The notes under the pieces are model-generated. The model saw only the letters and a list, made by a program, of their open reading frames with translations, was not told the DNA's origin and did not search any database. The position numbers were made by a program, and so were the translations under genes. From Archivesica marissinica (lineage: Eukaryota > Mollusca > Bivalvia > Venerida > Vesicomyidae), in contig CM026391.1 in NCBI GenBank assembly GCA_014843695.1, positions 17,399,263 to 17,463,262 on the forward strand: DNA of 64,000 nucleotides, read 5' to 3'. This document shows positions 1 to 12,120 of this stretch, one piece after another; within the stretch, counting starts at the first letter, position 1; the number at the start of each line of letters is the position of its first letter.

Positions 1-3000
1 AGGGATAGCAACAAGAACATTAGGTATAGCAACAAGAACATTAGGGATAGCAACAAGAACATTAGGGATAGCAACAAGAACATTAGGGATAGCAACAAGA
101 ATGGTAGGGATAGCAACAAGAACATTAGGGATAGCAACAAGCATGTTAGGGATAGCAACAAGCATGGTAGGTATAGCAACAAGAACATTAGTGATAGCAA
201 CAAGAACATTAGGGATAGCAACAATAATGTTAGGGATAGCAACACGAATGATAAGGATAGCAACAAGACCATTAGGGATAGCAACAAGAATGTTAGGGAT
301 AGCAACAAGAATGTTAGGGATAGCAACAAGAATGTTAGGGACAGCAACAAGAATGGTAGGAATAGCAACAAGAACATTAGGGATAGCAACAAGAACATTA
401 GGGATAGCAACAAGAATGGTAGGGATAGCAACAAGAATGTTAGGGAGGGATAGCAACAATAATGTTAGGGAGGGATAGCAACAATAATGGTAGGGATAGC
501 AACAAGAACATTAGGGATAGCAACAAGAATGTTAGGGAGGGATAGCAACAAGAATGTTAGGGATAGCAACAAGAACATTAGGGATAGCAACAAGAATGTT
601 AGGGAGGGATAGCAACAAGAATGTTAGGGAGGGATAGCAACAAGAATGTTAGGGACAGCAACACGAATGGTAGGGATAGCAACAAGACCATTTAGGATAG
701 CAACAATAACATTAGGGATAGCAACAATAACATTAGGGATAGCAACAAGAATGTTAGGGATAGCAACACGAATGGTAGGGATAGCAACAAGAATGTTAGG
801 GAGGGATAGCAACAAGAATGTTAGGGATAGCAACACAAATGGTAGGGATAGCAACAAGAATGTTAGGGAGGGATAGCAACAAGAATGTTAGGGATAGCAA
901 CACGAATGGTAGGGATAGCAACAAGAATGTTAGGGATAGCAACACAAATGGTAGGGATAGCAACAAGAATGTTAGGGATAGCAACACAAATGGTAGGGAT
1001 AGCAACAAGAATGTTAGGGAGGGATAGCAACAAGAATGTTAGGGACAGCAACAAGAATGGTAGGGATAGCAACAAGAACATTAGGGATAGCAACAAGAAT
1101 GTTAGGGATAGCAACAAGACCATTAGGGATAGCAACAAGAATGTTAGGGAGGGATAGCAACAAGAATGTTAGGGATAGCAACAAGAACATTAGGGATAGC
1201 AACAAGAACATTAGGGATAGCAACAAGAATGTTAGGGAGGGATAGCAACAAGAATGTTAGGGATAGCAACCTGACCATTAGGGATAGCAACAAGAATGTT
1301 AGAGAGGGATAGCAACAAGAAAGTTAGGGATAGCAACAAGAACATTAGGGATAGCAACAAGAACATTAGGGATAGCAACAAGAACATTAGGGATAGCAAC
1401 AAGACCATTAGGGATAGCAACAAGAATGTTAGGTAGAGCAGCAAGAACATTAGGGAGGGATAGCAACAAGAATGGTAGGGATAGCAACAAGAATGGTAGG
1501 GATAGCGACAAGAACATTAGGGATAGCAACAAGAACATTAGGGATAGCAACACGAATGTTAGGGATAGTAACAAGCATGTTAGGGATAGCAACAAGAATG
1601 TTAGGGAGTGCAACAAGAACATTAGGGATAGCAACAAGAACGTTAGGGAGGGATAGCAACACAAACGTTAGGGATAGCAACAAGAACATTAGGGATAGCA
1701 ACAAGAACATTAGGGATAGCAACAAGAATGGTAGGGATAGCAACAAGAACATTAGGGATAGCAACAAGCATGTTAGGGATAGCAACAAGCATGGTAGGTA
1801 TAGCAACAAGAACATTAGTGATAGCAACAAGAACATTAGGGATAGCAACAATAATGTTAGGGATAGCAACACGAATGATAAGGATAGCAACAAGACCATT
1901 AGGGATAGCAACAAGAACATTAGGGATAGCAACACGAATGTTAGGGATAGCAACAAGAATGTTAGGGATAGCAACAAGAATGTTAGGGACAGCAACAAGA
2001 ATGGTAGGGATAGCAACAAGAACATTAGGGATAGCAACAAGAACATTAGGGATAGCAACAAGAATGTTAGGGATAGCAACAAGAATGGTAGGGATAGCAA
2101 CAAGAATGTTAGGGAGGGATAGCAACAAGAATGTTAGGGACAGCAACAAGAATGGTAGGGATAGCAACAAGAACATTAGGGATAGCAACAAGAACATTAG
2201 GGATAGCAACAAGAACATTAGGGATAGCAACAAGAATGTTAGGGATAGCAACAAGAATGGTAGGGATAGCAACAAGAATGTTAGGGAGGGACAGCAACAC
2301 GAATGGTAGGGATAGCAACAAGACCATTTGGGATAGCAACAATAACATTAGGGATAGCAACAAGAATGTTAGGGATAGCAACATGAATGGTAGGGATAGC
2401 AACAAGAATGTTAGGGAGGGATAGCAACAAGAATGTTAGGGATAGCAACACGAATGGTAGGGATAGCAACAAGAACATTAGGGAGGGATAGCAACAAGAA
2501 CATTAGGGATAGCAACAAGGCCATTAGAGATAGCAACAAGAACGTTATGGATAGCAACAAGCATGTTAGGGATAGCAACAAGCATGTTAGGGATAGTAAC
2601 AAGCATGTTAGGGATAGCAACAAGAACATTAGGGAGGGATAGCAGCAAGAACATTAGGGATAGCAACAAGAATGGTAGGGATAGCAACAAGAACATTATG
2701 GATAGCAACAAGAACAATAGGGATAGCAACAAGAACGTTATGGATAGCAACAAGCATGTTAGGGATAGCAACAAGAATGTTAGGGAGGGATAGCAACAAG
2801 AACGTTAGGGATAGCAACAAGAACAATAGGGATAGCAACAAGAACGTTAGGGATAGCAACAAGAATGTTAGGGATAGCAACAAGAATGTATGGGATAGCA
2901 ACAAGAACATTAGGGATAGCAACAAGAATGTTAGGGATAGCAACAAGAATGTTAGGGATAGCAACAAGAATGTTAGGGATAGCAACAAGAATGTTAGGGA

Positions 3001-3143
3001 TAGCAACAAGAATGTTAGGGATAGCAACAAGAATGTTTAGGGATAGCAACTAGAATGTTAGGTAGAGCAACAAGAATGTTAGGGATAGCAACAAGAATGT
3101 TAGGGATAGCAACAAGAATGTTAGGTAGAGCAACAAGAACGTT
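1..3143. repeat. 21-bp satellite array, first copy
   Basis: About 150 head-to-tail copies of a 21-bp unit, AGGGATAGCAACAAGAA followed by a variable CATT, TGTT or TGGT. Occasional units are extended to AGGGAGGGATAGC or changed to GACAGC or TAGAGC. The array runs off the left edge of the window. Because 21 is a multiple of three and the unit lacks stops in most frames, long open frames appear on both strands (heptads such as GIATRML and LLSLTFL). These are a by-product of the period and not genes. Each unit holds one TTAGGG hexamer, but never two in tandem. Confidence 0.97.
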
Positions 3144-3694
3144 CACTTCCTCATTCACTTGAATAAATATCGCTAAAATCAAATGTTTAGACTACCATTA
3201 ATGAAGTCATCAAAGACGTCATTAACAGATGTGTCTGAAAACGTTCATTTCAACATGCAGCCACGATTTTCTCACCACCATTCCTCACCACCATTCCTCA
3301 CCACCATTTCCTTACCAATGACCAATGACGATTGGATTGGTCATTAGTGATCAATCTTTGTCCAAATCGCTTTTGAACTGTATTTTGTGTGTGTGTGTGA
3401 TGTTTCCCCTTCCTGTTGACAGCTTATATGGCTATGTGAAGACTGACCCGAGGCTTACTGCACGATTCTGCTTATATTTGTTGTGATTCTAGCTTGCTTT
3501 ACTTCTCATTTTTAGACTTCAATATATAATTTTTGATTCGCCCACATAGTGGAAAACAAGACTAAGCAGTCTTCTTTCCGGTGACGGCGCTTTCAACAAT
3601 TACATGTTGCATATCTAATAATCTGTCGAATATAATGCCAATTGATTCATAGCAATCTTATAGAAAATGAATTAGCCGGATGATTTTTGTTTTC
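3144..3694. other. Intronic sequence, no gene seen
   Basis: Single-copy-looking AT-rich sequence right of the satellite. It holds a short CACCACCATT direct repeat near 3280-3310 and a (GT)n tract near 3388-3402. No exon, RNA gene or clear element is visible. The same sequence recurs at 46717-47254 with a few substitutions and different lengths of both short repeats, as expected of two alleles. Confidence 0.7.
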
Positions 3695-4304
3695 TTTAAA
3701 GCAGCATTACATCGTAATAAAGGATGTTTTGGGTAAAATATAAATACTAATGTGTGTGTGTTTACAAAAATCGAAATAGTCGCTCAGAAACGATAAAATT
3801 CCAATAAATTTAAACCGTCGTATACGCGAATTTGTTTATCAACACACGAAATGTAAACACGCACAGTGCGCATGCGTGAAACAACAGAGGATGTAGAAAA
3901 CAACGTATATATTTTGAACATGAAAGACTATCTATCTATCTTCCTCTAATGTCGAACCCCTCGCGGGGATGTTGAAATGTCCCTAAAAGACTTAGCTAAC
4001 AGAGGTATGAATCAACATATCAAGTAATTTAATTAAAAAAGACAACGTGGGACAAATGGGGACGATGCATTCTGAATGCAATCAAGTGTGGACGATGCGT
4101 CCCGGTTGTAAACAAGTGCGTGACCGATCGACTCGGAAAGTCCTACTTTCGGTTTCGAGTTTTTTATCGCAAAAAACACTGTTTACCAAATGAACATAAG
4201 CATACAAAGTATAATGTTAGAATGTGTAGCAGCATTGCTACCCATACGTAAAAATTTAATTTTTCAAATATATTTTATTTCATACGATGTAATGCTGCTT
4301 TAAG
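3695..4304. mobile_element. Non-autonomous DNA element with 22-bp terminal inverted repeats
   Basis: The left end CTTTAAAGCAGCATTACATC (from 3695) is matched on the opposite strand by the right end finishing with GATGTAATGCTGCTTTAAG at 4304, giving a 610-bp element with near-perfect termini of about 22 bp. There is no open frame of note, so it would depend on a transposase elsewhere. An internal small hairpin lies near 4228-4245. Family not assigned. The second copy of this locus is at about 47255-47864. Confidence 0.75.
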
Positions 4305-4367
4305 AGGCTTTTTAAGCTGATAATTCGGATGTAGAGAGTTGATGCCCATCACGCTCCACAAGATCGT

Positions 4368-4895
4368 GACCTTGAAATTTGGCCAAAAATAGTCCAATTT
4401 TATAAATTATTTATACGTCTAAAACACAAACATTATCATTTCTCCACTAGTGACCTTGAACTTGAATTGTGACCAAAAATAGTCTGATTTCAGAAATTAT
4501 TTATAAATAAAATAAAAACACAAATATTATCATTTCACAAAAACCGTCAAAGTTATAGCTTTGAAACATCGCATACACATCCGAGGACAAATTCTCTATA
4601 CCCCCCCCCCCAGTAAAGTCCCTACCTACCATTGACCTTGAAATTTGGTAAAAACATAAAATACAATTTCAGAAATTGTTTATGCTTTCTCAAACATCAG
4701 TATTTCTCAAGAACTGTGAAAGCTATTGCTTAGTCCTATAAATAAGACCTCTACATAAATTATTTTTTCTTCTGTTATTTCGAAAAAAAATTTGAAAAAT
4801 GCCTGGATAGTAAAATGTCACATTTTTCAAGTCTAAATATTTGGACTAAGCTATTGCTTTGAAACTTCGCATAAACATCCGAGGACTAATTCTCA
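4368..4895. repeat. Diverged direct repeats in intron
   Basis: Three degenerate copies of a 75-90 bp motif start with GACCTTGAA at about 4368, 4450 and 4634 and share AAATTATTTAT and ATTATCATTTC blocks. A second motif, TTTGAAAC(A/T)TCGCATA followed by CATCCGAGGAC, occurs at about 4560 and 4858. This is an old local duplication with no coding potential. A C10 run lies at about 4602-4611. Confidence 0.6.
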
Positions 4896-5454
4896 GCAAC
4901 AACAGTATGTCCCAACCCTAAGCAGGGCCCACGCTAGCATTCGCAACTTGAGCCATTTGCGATAAAAAAAGAAAAATGGCTCAACAAAATTCTAATTTGC
5001 GAAAATACAAAAATCCACTCAAAATACGAATATATAAATTGTTCATTATAGTTTTTGACTGGTAGCCTGGTTTCCTAGATCGGCTTGAGGAGTGTGAAAA
5101 TGCGCGTAAATCAATAGACACAGTCCGAATGTTTTGCTGTCTACAATTGTCGGTCAAGGACGCATAATGTGTGAATAACAATCTTTTTGACACGCGAGGG
5201 GCCAATTTGCAATATTAAATTGGCTGTTTAATCGTACCGATGATTGGATTATCGACTCGGCAATTAAAGTATGATGAATTATTGTTTATTCTGGTCCATG
5301 ATTGCTGGAGGATAATTGACTGAAAATTGCTTCGGCGGCCGTTTGAACCTCAATTTCAAACATGTAAAATGTTCGCAAATGGAGCAAACGTTAGCAACCA
5401 CCACGCATCTTTACTGCGCATTATTGCGCAATCGGTGTTCCGATAAAAAACTGA

Positions 5455-7265
5455 TGATTGATGATGATTGAGCTTATTTACCCTCGCCACCGGCGAACCA
5501 TATGGGCGAGCGCACTAAGAAGTTTAGTTATTACTCATAGATTATAGACTACGGTGATTAAGTTGTGTGTGTTAATAATACGATTTGAATGCTCAGCCCG
5601 GCCATAGATTAGGCTACAAGCACCAAATTATATAGAGTCGGTACAGGAGTCACGCTGTACTAACACGCATCTTAATTCTATAATGTGTGAATTAGATGAG
5701 TAATGTTATTTGATAACTCAGCCCCACCATAACTTAGGCTACGAGCATCAAAATACATAGGGTCTGTTTAGGAGTCACTCTAAACTGTCCTCGTATCTCT
5801 TGATATTCAGGCCCGTCGCTGGGCATACGCAAGTACGCACGTGCGTATCATTGGTCACAGAAAATGAATGAAAACAATAAAAACTCCAATCATTCATTAA
5901 ACCCCCAGATGTGGGGGGGGGGTAGTAGGGATACATAGACGCCGTGATGCGTGGAGTGGTGGAATAATTGAGCCCATTGCAAATATGGTGCATCTCGAAA
6001 TTTAGTTTGTGCTATTTTACGTGCTTGTTTAATTGCCCCCGGACTCCCATAGCGTACTCGCTCGCTATGCTCATTCGACAAACAAGCATATTTGGCCGTG
6101 CGTATCATCAAAATAGCTCCAGCGACGGCCCTGATATTATATATCTTTTCCATGTTCGATGATCTCTATGTCCTCGCACGCGACGCGCGATCAATTATCG
6201 ACCCGATTTATTATGTTTCTAGCCGTTTATATGTCATTCTTTATGGTTCAAACAGTCACAAATCTTCAAAAACGGACATCAGAAACAGTTTAACGTTTGA
6301 ATGTTTTCGGCTACATGCAGCATTTGTAAGGATGTTTTTCATTGGTAGAAAAACTATCCATTTGTTGGTCCTAGCTCGAACTGTTTACTGATTGGTTGAT
6401 TTTGAAGCCTAGCTTAGAGCTACTTTGTGACCGCAAGAACCTGTACTAGTGTTAATATTGCAAACTTTGATTGTGACTAAAATAATTACATACATTATGA
6501 TTAAAATATACAATGTTTTAATGAAAACATTACGTCTAGCTTATAGTTATCTACACTTGAATATTTCATATCAATTCAAGAGGCTATATATAACCACAAC
6601 ATTCTGTAGATATATAATGTTGTGGTTCTATAATTCTATGTTAGAATTTTAGATGTTTGTGCCCAGATGATCTGTCTGCTGGTGTTTCTCAACAGCCTAA
6701 TATGTGGTCTGAAGATACTTTGCGAACAAATATAAGCACTTCAGACACATTCACTGAACCCAGGATACAATATGCTCCATTTATATATTTACAAGGGTTC
6801 AGTGTACACAGTAAAAAAATAAAAATAAAGATGTATATACTGTACAAAAGGATGGAGTCTTTATGACATATTAGGCTATTAGAGCAGATTATCATGTCCC
6901 ATTCCCAAATATAGGTTGAAGATGAAAGCCTCATGAACTTAAAGTTAAAAGTCTCTCTGCCTGTGCGTTACAATAAAAAATGGTACTAAAAACAGTGCCT
7001 CCATTTCCGCAGAAAATGTTCTGTATGTCTAATATATACAAACGGTTTCCTTTCAGGGCCACGTTAAAACTAACATTATAATATAAAAATAAATATATCA
7101 TTTTATTTAAAACATTCGTTGGTAACGCACAGAGCAGAGTATTTAAGATACTGGTTGTTTTCATAATTCCTGATGTTTATTTAGTTGATGTCGCATCATG
7201 TACGATGGTGAACAGCCTAGGAGAGATCAAATTGGTGTCCGAGCCAGCAACGGAAAAAAAACTGA
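5455..7265. other. 1,811-bp segment present here, absent from the second copy
   Basis: The sequence AAAAAACTGA occurs at 5445-5454 and again at 7256-7265. In the second copy of the locus (about 49008-49017) only one AAAAAACTGA is present and the sequence between is missing. This is either an insertion with a 10-bp target duplication or a deletion between 10-bp microhomologies. The segment holds a small inverted-repeat element (5808-6133) and otherwise AT-rich sequence without convincing coding frames. Confidence 0.85.
5808..6133. mobile_element. Small hAT-like MITE, 326 bp
   Basis: The left end CAGGCCCGTCGCTGGGC (5808) is matched inverted by the right end CTCCAGCGACGGCCCTG (ending 6133). Both flanks carry ATATT, so any target duplication is short or decayed. 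No coding capacity. A G9 homopolymer lies at about 5912-5920. It is nested in the 1.8-kb segment that is missing from the second copy of the locus. Confidence 0.6.
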
Positions 7266-8873
7266 CCCCAAAATATGTCCTGTGTATTACGGTCTTGTAT
7301 GAACAGAGCAAAGGCTTTCCAATTGAAATATTTGCATAAGTGGGAGGAGATATGACCAAATATGGCGTATATGCCCATTTGGCTGTTACACAGTATATAT
7401 TTACAGTTCAAAACCGAAAGTGAAAATTTCAAATATCATAAATGTGTCCAAAACGGCCATATACGCTAATGAAATTGGTATTTTATAATAGATATATCAG
7501 TATTCTTTTCATTCTGGGCACTTCCAAGAATGTAATTTAACGTATATCCTGTTTATTTGGCATGCATCCGAGTGACATGACAAGTCTCACCGGACAAGGG
7601 AAGTAATCAAACTTAACCATTACCATTATTCCACTTCCGCCGTCCCGAATCGTAATTTTAATCTTCGTAGCAACCTCGATACTGCTGTGCACTATACAAG
7701 GTAAACGGGCACCTGCCATATCTCTTTCTCGTTTGCGCGAACGTAAAATGTTCAATTGTTTGTTTACATTTGCAGAGGTCATTCAGTGCACATTCCTGAG
7801 CGCTCGTTTTTCTTTGCTCAGGGGCACCTGCTATTTTTCACACCGGTTCGTGCGACTAGTTAACTATTCGCCATTAGGTCTTACTTTTAATTTTCGTAGT
7901 AATATCTTTATTGATATTTATTAGTACAACCCTCAACGGGCAACGCAGTCTATATGTTGCAGGTTTGACTAGGTGTTATTGGGGATCTTGGGATATATGA
8001 AGGACACACCTATGAGCTGTCGACTTTCTTCTGACAGACAGTGTCCTTCTACCTTCTTACTACTGTAATTTAATCTATCTCTACCTTATGCAACCCATTA
8101 TAAATCACCTACTCTAAATACATTTTGGTGATGCTGATATAAAAATATACCCGAAGATCCCTAATTAAGGTCAAACCTGTCTCTATATTATTTATCTGCT
8201 GTTATGGTTAAACTAGTTTATTTTTAAGTGATATATTTTCTAACAATCCCTCCCTACATATCGCTAAAATGTCAACATATTCATAAACAAAATAGAAATA
8301 TTTCAAACTGGGGAGGGGACACCCCTACCCTCCCCATTTCACGCGCCATGATAATGGCTCAAACTTTTTTCAGCCCAGTGTGGGCCCTGCCTAAGACTGA
8401 CCTTGGACTTGAAAGTTTGGCAATTCATTAGAAAGCGTAAAAGACAATATTTTATTTTGCTGAACCAGTACTTATACAGCCAATCAGTTATGGCGTGATG
8501 TGACCCTTGGAGCAGTGGCCTTGTTTTATCATGTATGAAACTTTTGTATTTTTAACTTTTAGCTATTTCCACACAGGCAGGTTAGAATCAGTCGTTGGTT
8601 AGATTGAGGCAACTGTTTCATTGATTATAATTTCTTTGATATTTGGTGTTTGTTCTATCTCACGTGACTACCCCATGCAAAATTTGCCATACCCGAGCGG
8701 GCGACATTTTTCTATGTCTCACATCTGAATGGTATCCTTCGGAACAAAATCACGCTACTCAGACTTTACCGTTTAATTTCATTGTGATTTTATTTGTTAT
8801 GCCGCCATCATGTTTTCAAGTAGTCTCGAAGAATGTTTTATTGAAAAACATAAAGCCAGAACAGCCGATTGTT
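7266..8873. other. Intronic sequence, no gene seen
   Basis: Mostly AT-rich and without exon-like frames, this covers the right half of the putative hAT-like element and about 480 bp beyond it. Short frames (for example 7537-7782 on the minus strand and 8643-8906) recur in the second copy at about 49291-49536 and 50410-50673. They show no recognisable domain, and I do not annotate them as genes. Confidence 0.6.
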
Positions 8874-8992
8874 CGGTATAACAAAATAAATATTTCATCT
8901 CGGTGAGTGCGACAGTGGATACTGTCAACACTCGGAAAAATAATGTCGAACTCGGCTTCGCCTTTGTCCACATTATTTTCCTCGGGTTGACA

Positions 8993-11900
8993 ATTACCGT
9001 TTGCTGTTACTGAAACATGGCTAGGCACTTCAATTGATAAAACGTGTTTAAGTGAACTGCTGCCAGAAGGGTACCAGATTAAACATGTCCCTCGCCCTGG
9101 TAGTCGACGTGGCGGGGGTGTGGCTCTGATATATAAAACTGGAATAGATGTCAACATTGTGTCCTCTACACGTGACAATGAATTTTCAACTTTTGAGTAT
9201 TTAGATTGTAATGTAAATATTAAGTCCTATTCATTACGCTTATCAGTAATGTACAGACCACCCCCAAATAAAGAAAATGGTTTGAAAACTAACGTATTTC
9301 TTGAAGACGAATGGCCACTGTTCTTGTCCAAATACGCCACCATTGACAAAAATATCATAATCACTGGAGATTTAAACTTTCATTTGGATAACTACTCTGA
9401 CCGTGATGCAATAACATTTAACAGTATTCTACAATCCTGTGACATGACACAACATGTGAAAGAGCCTACCCACGTCCGTGGTCACATCCTGGATGTGGTC
9501 ATTACTAGGGAAAATGACAAAACTGTGTCAGAAGTAGTAGTCACTGACCCAGGTTTTTCAGATAACTCGGGCAAAGTGACAAGAGACCACTTCGCAGTCA
9601 TATTTCATGCAAGAGCGGCGAAACCGGCTCCTGTACGAAAAACAGTGTCGTATAGAAAATTCCGTTCAATAGATATAGATACTTTCAAAAGTGACATCAT
9701 GGCATCAGAAAAACTTCGTAATAGTTTGCAATGCACGGATGCTGACGATCTTGTCAGCATATACAACAGTGAACTTTCTGCATTGGTTGATAAACACGCC
9801 CCTTTACGTACAAAAACGATTACATTAAGGCCTTCATGTCCCTGGTTTACAGAGGAACTCCACGATGCCAAACATATAAAGCGTAAATTTGAACGCAAGT
9901 GGAAAAAATCAAGATTAACTGTCGACCATGAAATATACAGGAGTCAGAGTGCCAAGGTTAATAAAATGTTGAAACAAGCACGGCTTGACTACTTTTCTGA
10001 TAAAGTAATATCTTGCGGTCGTGATCAAAAAAGCATGTTCAAAATCACTAAACACCTGCTTGAAGGCGATAGTGAAATAGCGCTTCCATCAGGCAAAAAT
10101 CCCAATGAACTAGCACAGGAATTCAGTGACTTCTTCATTTCTAAGGTGGAAGGCATTAGAAATGACATATCTTCAAACTCCCAGTCGGAACTGGGTCCAT
10201 TGAACATTGAAACAGAGAAACTCCCTCACATAAGCTGCTTGAACAATTTCTGTCCATCACATGAGAAAGAAGTCGAACAGTTCATTAAAAAAGGGCAAAA
10301 TAAATCCTGTGAAATTGATCCAATTCCGACATGGCTACTGAAATCTTGTCTTAGTGAAATCCTACCAATAGTGACACAAATTGTAAATATTTCATTGGAA
10401 ACAGGCAATGTACCAAAGTCATTCAAAATCTCCCGGGTAAGACCTTTGCTGAAAAAACCAAGCCTTGATCAAAACACTTTGAAGAACTACAGGCCCGTGT
10501 CAAACCTGCCTTATGTCTCGAAGATTCTGGAGAAAGTAGTAAATAGTCGAATTGATGAACATTTGACAAGTAATAACTTACACGAGGTACATCAGTCTGC
10601 GTACAGGAAGTTTCATTCCACAGAAACTGCCTTACTGAAAGTCCAAAGCGATATACTCCAATCTCTGGACCAGAACAATGCTACAATCCTTGTGCTTTTG
10701 GACCTATCTGCTGCATTTGATACCCTCGACCATAGAACACTTTTACAGCGTCTCGAATTTCATTTTGGAATTACTGGAAAACCTCTCCAATGGATATCAT
10801 CTTATCTTACCGACCGTTATCAAGCAGTATGTATCGATGGAAAACTATCCAACTCAGTGCTCATGAATTTCAGTGGTCCACAGGGGTCTGTTTTAGGCCC
10901 GAAATTTTACACTATGTATACCAAGCCTGTAGGAGCCATTTGTAAACACCATGGACTGAACCATCACTTTTATGCTGACGATTCCCAGCTTTACCTTTCA
11001 TTCAAACCAACCGTTCAATCTTCACAAGCAGAGACACTACTTCGAGTGGAAAACTGTCTACAAGACATTGTTGCTTGGATGCATGCCAATATGTTAAAAC
11101 TCCATACTGATAAAACTGAAATGATTATGTTTTCTAGTCAGCGAAATTTGCAACACATTGAAAACATAAATGTGAAAGTAGGAGACTCAAATACAGAACC
11201 ATCAACATGTGTGAGAAATCTAGGAGCTTTCCTAGACTCAAGAATGGATATGGACAAACATGTAAATTCTGTGACAAAATCATGTTATGCGCAGATCCGG
11301 CGGATTGGACACATTCGGCAGTATTTAACAACAGAAGCCACGAAAACTCTCATAAACTCACTCATTACATCCAGGCTCGACTATTGTAATTCACTGTTGT
11401 ACGGCGTGCCAAAATACACTTCCAATAAATTACAAACTGTTCAAAACACAGCAGCTCGCATCATAACCAGAACATCCCGTTTCAGTCATGTAACGCCCAT
11501 TCTAAAAGAACTTCATTGGATACCAGTTCAAGAAAGAATAAAGTATAAAATACTGACTCACACATATAAAGCATTGAATGGAGAAGCACCGATTTATATG
11601 AGAAACTTGCTTGAGGTTTATATACCAAGGAGAGACTTACGGTCTAAATATGAAGCAGCTACTCTTGTGTTACCAAGAAGTCGGGCTGTCACATACGGAG
11701 ATAGAAGTTTCATGACTGCTGCCCCAAAACTTTGGAATTCTCTTCCATTAAATCTTAGAAGTGCAACAACATTGTGTTCTTTCAAAAAGGCTTTGAAGAC
11801 ACACCTTTTTAAATGTTCATATGGAACATAAATATCGAACTGTGTCTGTGCTCAATCAGGATTAAGACTGCAAATGAACACATTTTATTTAATTATTACC

Positions 11901-12120
11901 TATATTTTAATTGTTATAATTTTAGATCATAATATTTTATAGCATATTTAGAATCCATTGTAATTGTGTTTGCTAATTTTGTCTTGTTTTATCTCATTGT
12001 ATGTGGAAGTTTTTATCAATATTTGTGATATTTTAGGCTGTAAAGCGCTTTTGAACGTTTTATTTTTAAATGAAAAGAGCGCTATATAAGTTTGGTATAT
12101 AATAATAATAATAATAATAA
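8993..12120 (+). mobile_element. CR1/L2-like non-LTR retrotransposon, 5'-truncated
   Basis: An insertion of about 3.13 kb relative to the uninterrupted sequence at 50752-50770. The boundaries are ambiguous by about 3 bp (AAT) and there is no long target-site duplication. The 5' end falls inside the endonuclease domain, so ORF1 and the endonuclease N-terminus are missing, as expected of incomplete reverse transcription. The 3' UTR (11832-12120) ends in an AGCGCTT / GAGCGCTATATAAG stem-like motif followed by an (AAT)n tail, a style seen in CR1/L2-group elements. It lies in the sense direction within the intron before e2. Confidence 0.92.
8997..11831 (+). CDS. Endonuclease-reverse transcriptase polyprotein (ORF2), 5' incomplete
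   Basis: One uninterrupted frame of 944 codons entering from the truncated 5' end and stopping with TAA at 11829-11831. A GTG at 9120 could be mistaken for a start, but the same frame continues upstream to the insertion boundary. Visible endonuclease pieces are TETWL (about 9012), GDLNFHLDN (about 9368) and RDHFAV (about 9582). Reverse transcriptase motifs follow: YRPVSNLPYVSKILEKVV (about 10489), LDLSAAFDTLDH with the first catalytic Asp (about 10698), GPQGSVLGP (about 10875) and YADD (10971-10982). The C-terminal region with LHWIPVQERIKYKIL is typical of CR1/L2-like proteins. Family biology: target-primed reverse transcription by nick and copy. With no stops or frameshifts the copy looks young, but lacking the endonuclease N-terminus it is probably not autonomous. 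Confidence 0.93.
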   Translation, partial: PFAVTETWLGTSIDKTCLSELLPEGYQIKHVPRPGSRRGGGVALIYKTGIDVNIVSSTRDNEFSTFEYLDCNVNIKSYSLRLSVMYRPPPNKENGLKTNVFLEDEWPLFLSKYATIDKNIIITGDLNFHLDNYSDRDAITFNSILQSCDMTQHVKEPTHVRGHILDVVITRENDKTVSEVVVTDPGFSDNSGKVTRDHFAVIFHARAAKPAPVRKTVSYRKFRSIDIDTFKSDIMASEKLRNSLQCTDADDLVSIYNSELSALVDKHAPLRTKTITLRPSCPWFTEELHDAKHIKRKFERKWKKSRLTVDHEIYRSQSAKVNKMLKQARLDYFSDKVISCGRDQKSMFKITKHLLEGDSEIALPSGKNPNELAQEFSDFFISKVEGIRNDISSNSQSELGPLNIETEKLPHISCLNNFCPSHEKEVEQFIKKGQNKSCEIDPIPTWLLKSCLSEILPIVTQIVNISLETGNVPKSFKISRVRPLLKKPSLDQNTLKNYRPVSNLPYVSKILEKVVNSRIDEHLTSNNLHEVHQSAYRKFHSTETALLKVQSDILQSLDQNNATILVLLDLSAAFDTLDHRTLLQRLEFHFGITGKPLQWISSYLTDRYQAVCIDGKLSNSVLMNFSGPQGSVLGPKFYTMYTKPVGAICKHHGLNHHFYADDSQLYLSFKPTVQSSQAETLLRVENCLQDIVAWMHANMLKLHTDKTEMIMFSSQRNLQHIENINVKVGDSNTEPSTCVRNLGAFLDSRMDMDKHVNSVTKSCYAQIRRIGHIRQYLTTEATKTLINSLITSRLDYCNSLLYGVPKYTSNKLQTVQNTAARIITRTSRFSHVTPILKELHWIPVQERIKYKILTHTYKALNGEAPIYMRNLLEVYIPRRDLRSKYEAATLVLPRSRAVTYGDRSFMTAAPKLWNSLPLNLRSATTLCSFKKALKTHLFKCSYGT

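Larger units (their letters stand above)
4923..8389. mobile_element. Putative hAT-like element with CAGGGCCCAC termini, 3.5 kb
   Basis: The left terminus CAGGGCCCACGCTAGCA (4923) is the inverted match of the right terminus GCCCAGTGTGGGCCCTG (ending 8389), about 14 of 17 positions. Both sides are flanked by CCTAAG (4917-4922 and 8390-8395), a possible imperfect target-site duplication. Termini beginning CAGGG are typical of the hAT superfamily, but an 8-bp duplication is not seen, so the family call is tentative. No transposase-like frame is present. The alternative copy at 48489-50150 lacks 1.8 kb of the interior. Confidence 0.5.

Noticed and set aside
1..3143. CRISPR-like array
   Set aside because: Units are contiguous without unique spacers, and the DNA is plainly eukaryotic (spliced dynein exons, SINEs, LINE).
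1..3143. Interstitial telomere
   Set aside because: TTAGGG occurs once per 21-bp unit and never in tandem.
4981..5205. Minus-strand frame of 74 codons
   Set aside because: No recognisable domain, and the second copy of the locus carries indels here, so the frame is not maintained.
7537..7782. Minus-strand frame of 81 codons, also present at 49291-49536
   Set aside because: Conserved between the two copies only because the whole segment is; no motif, no start context, inside an intron and probably inside a transposon.
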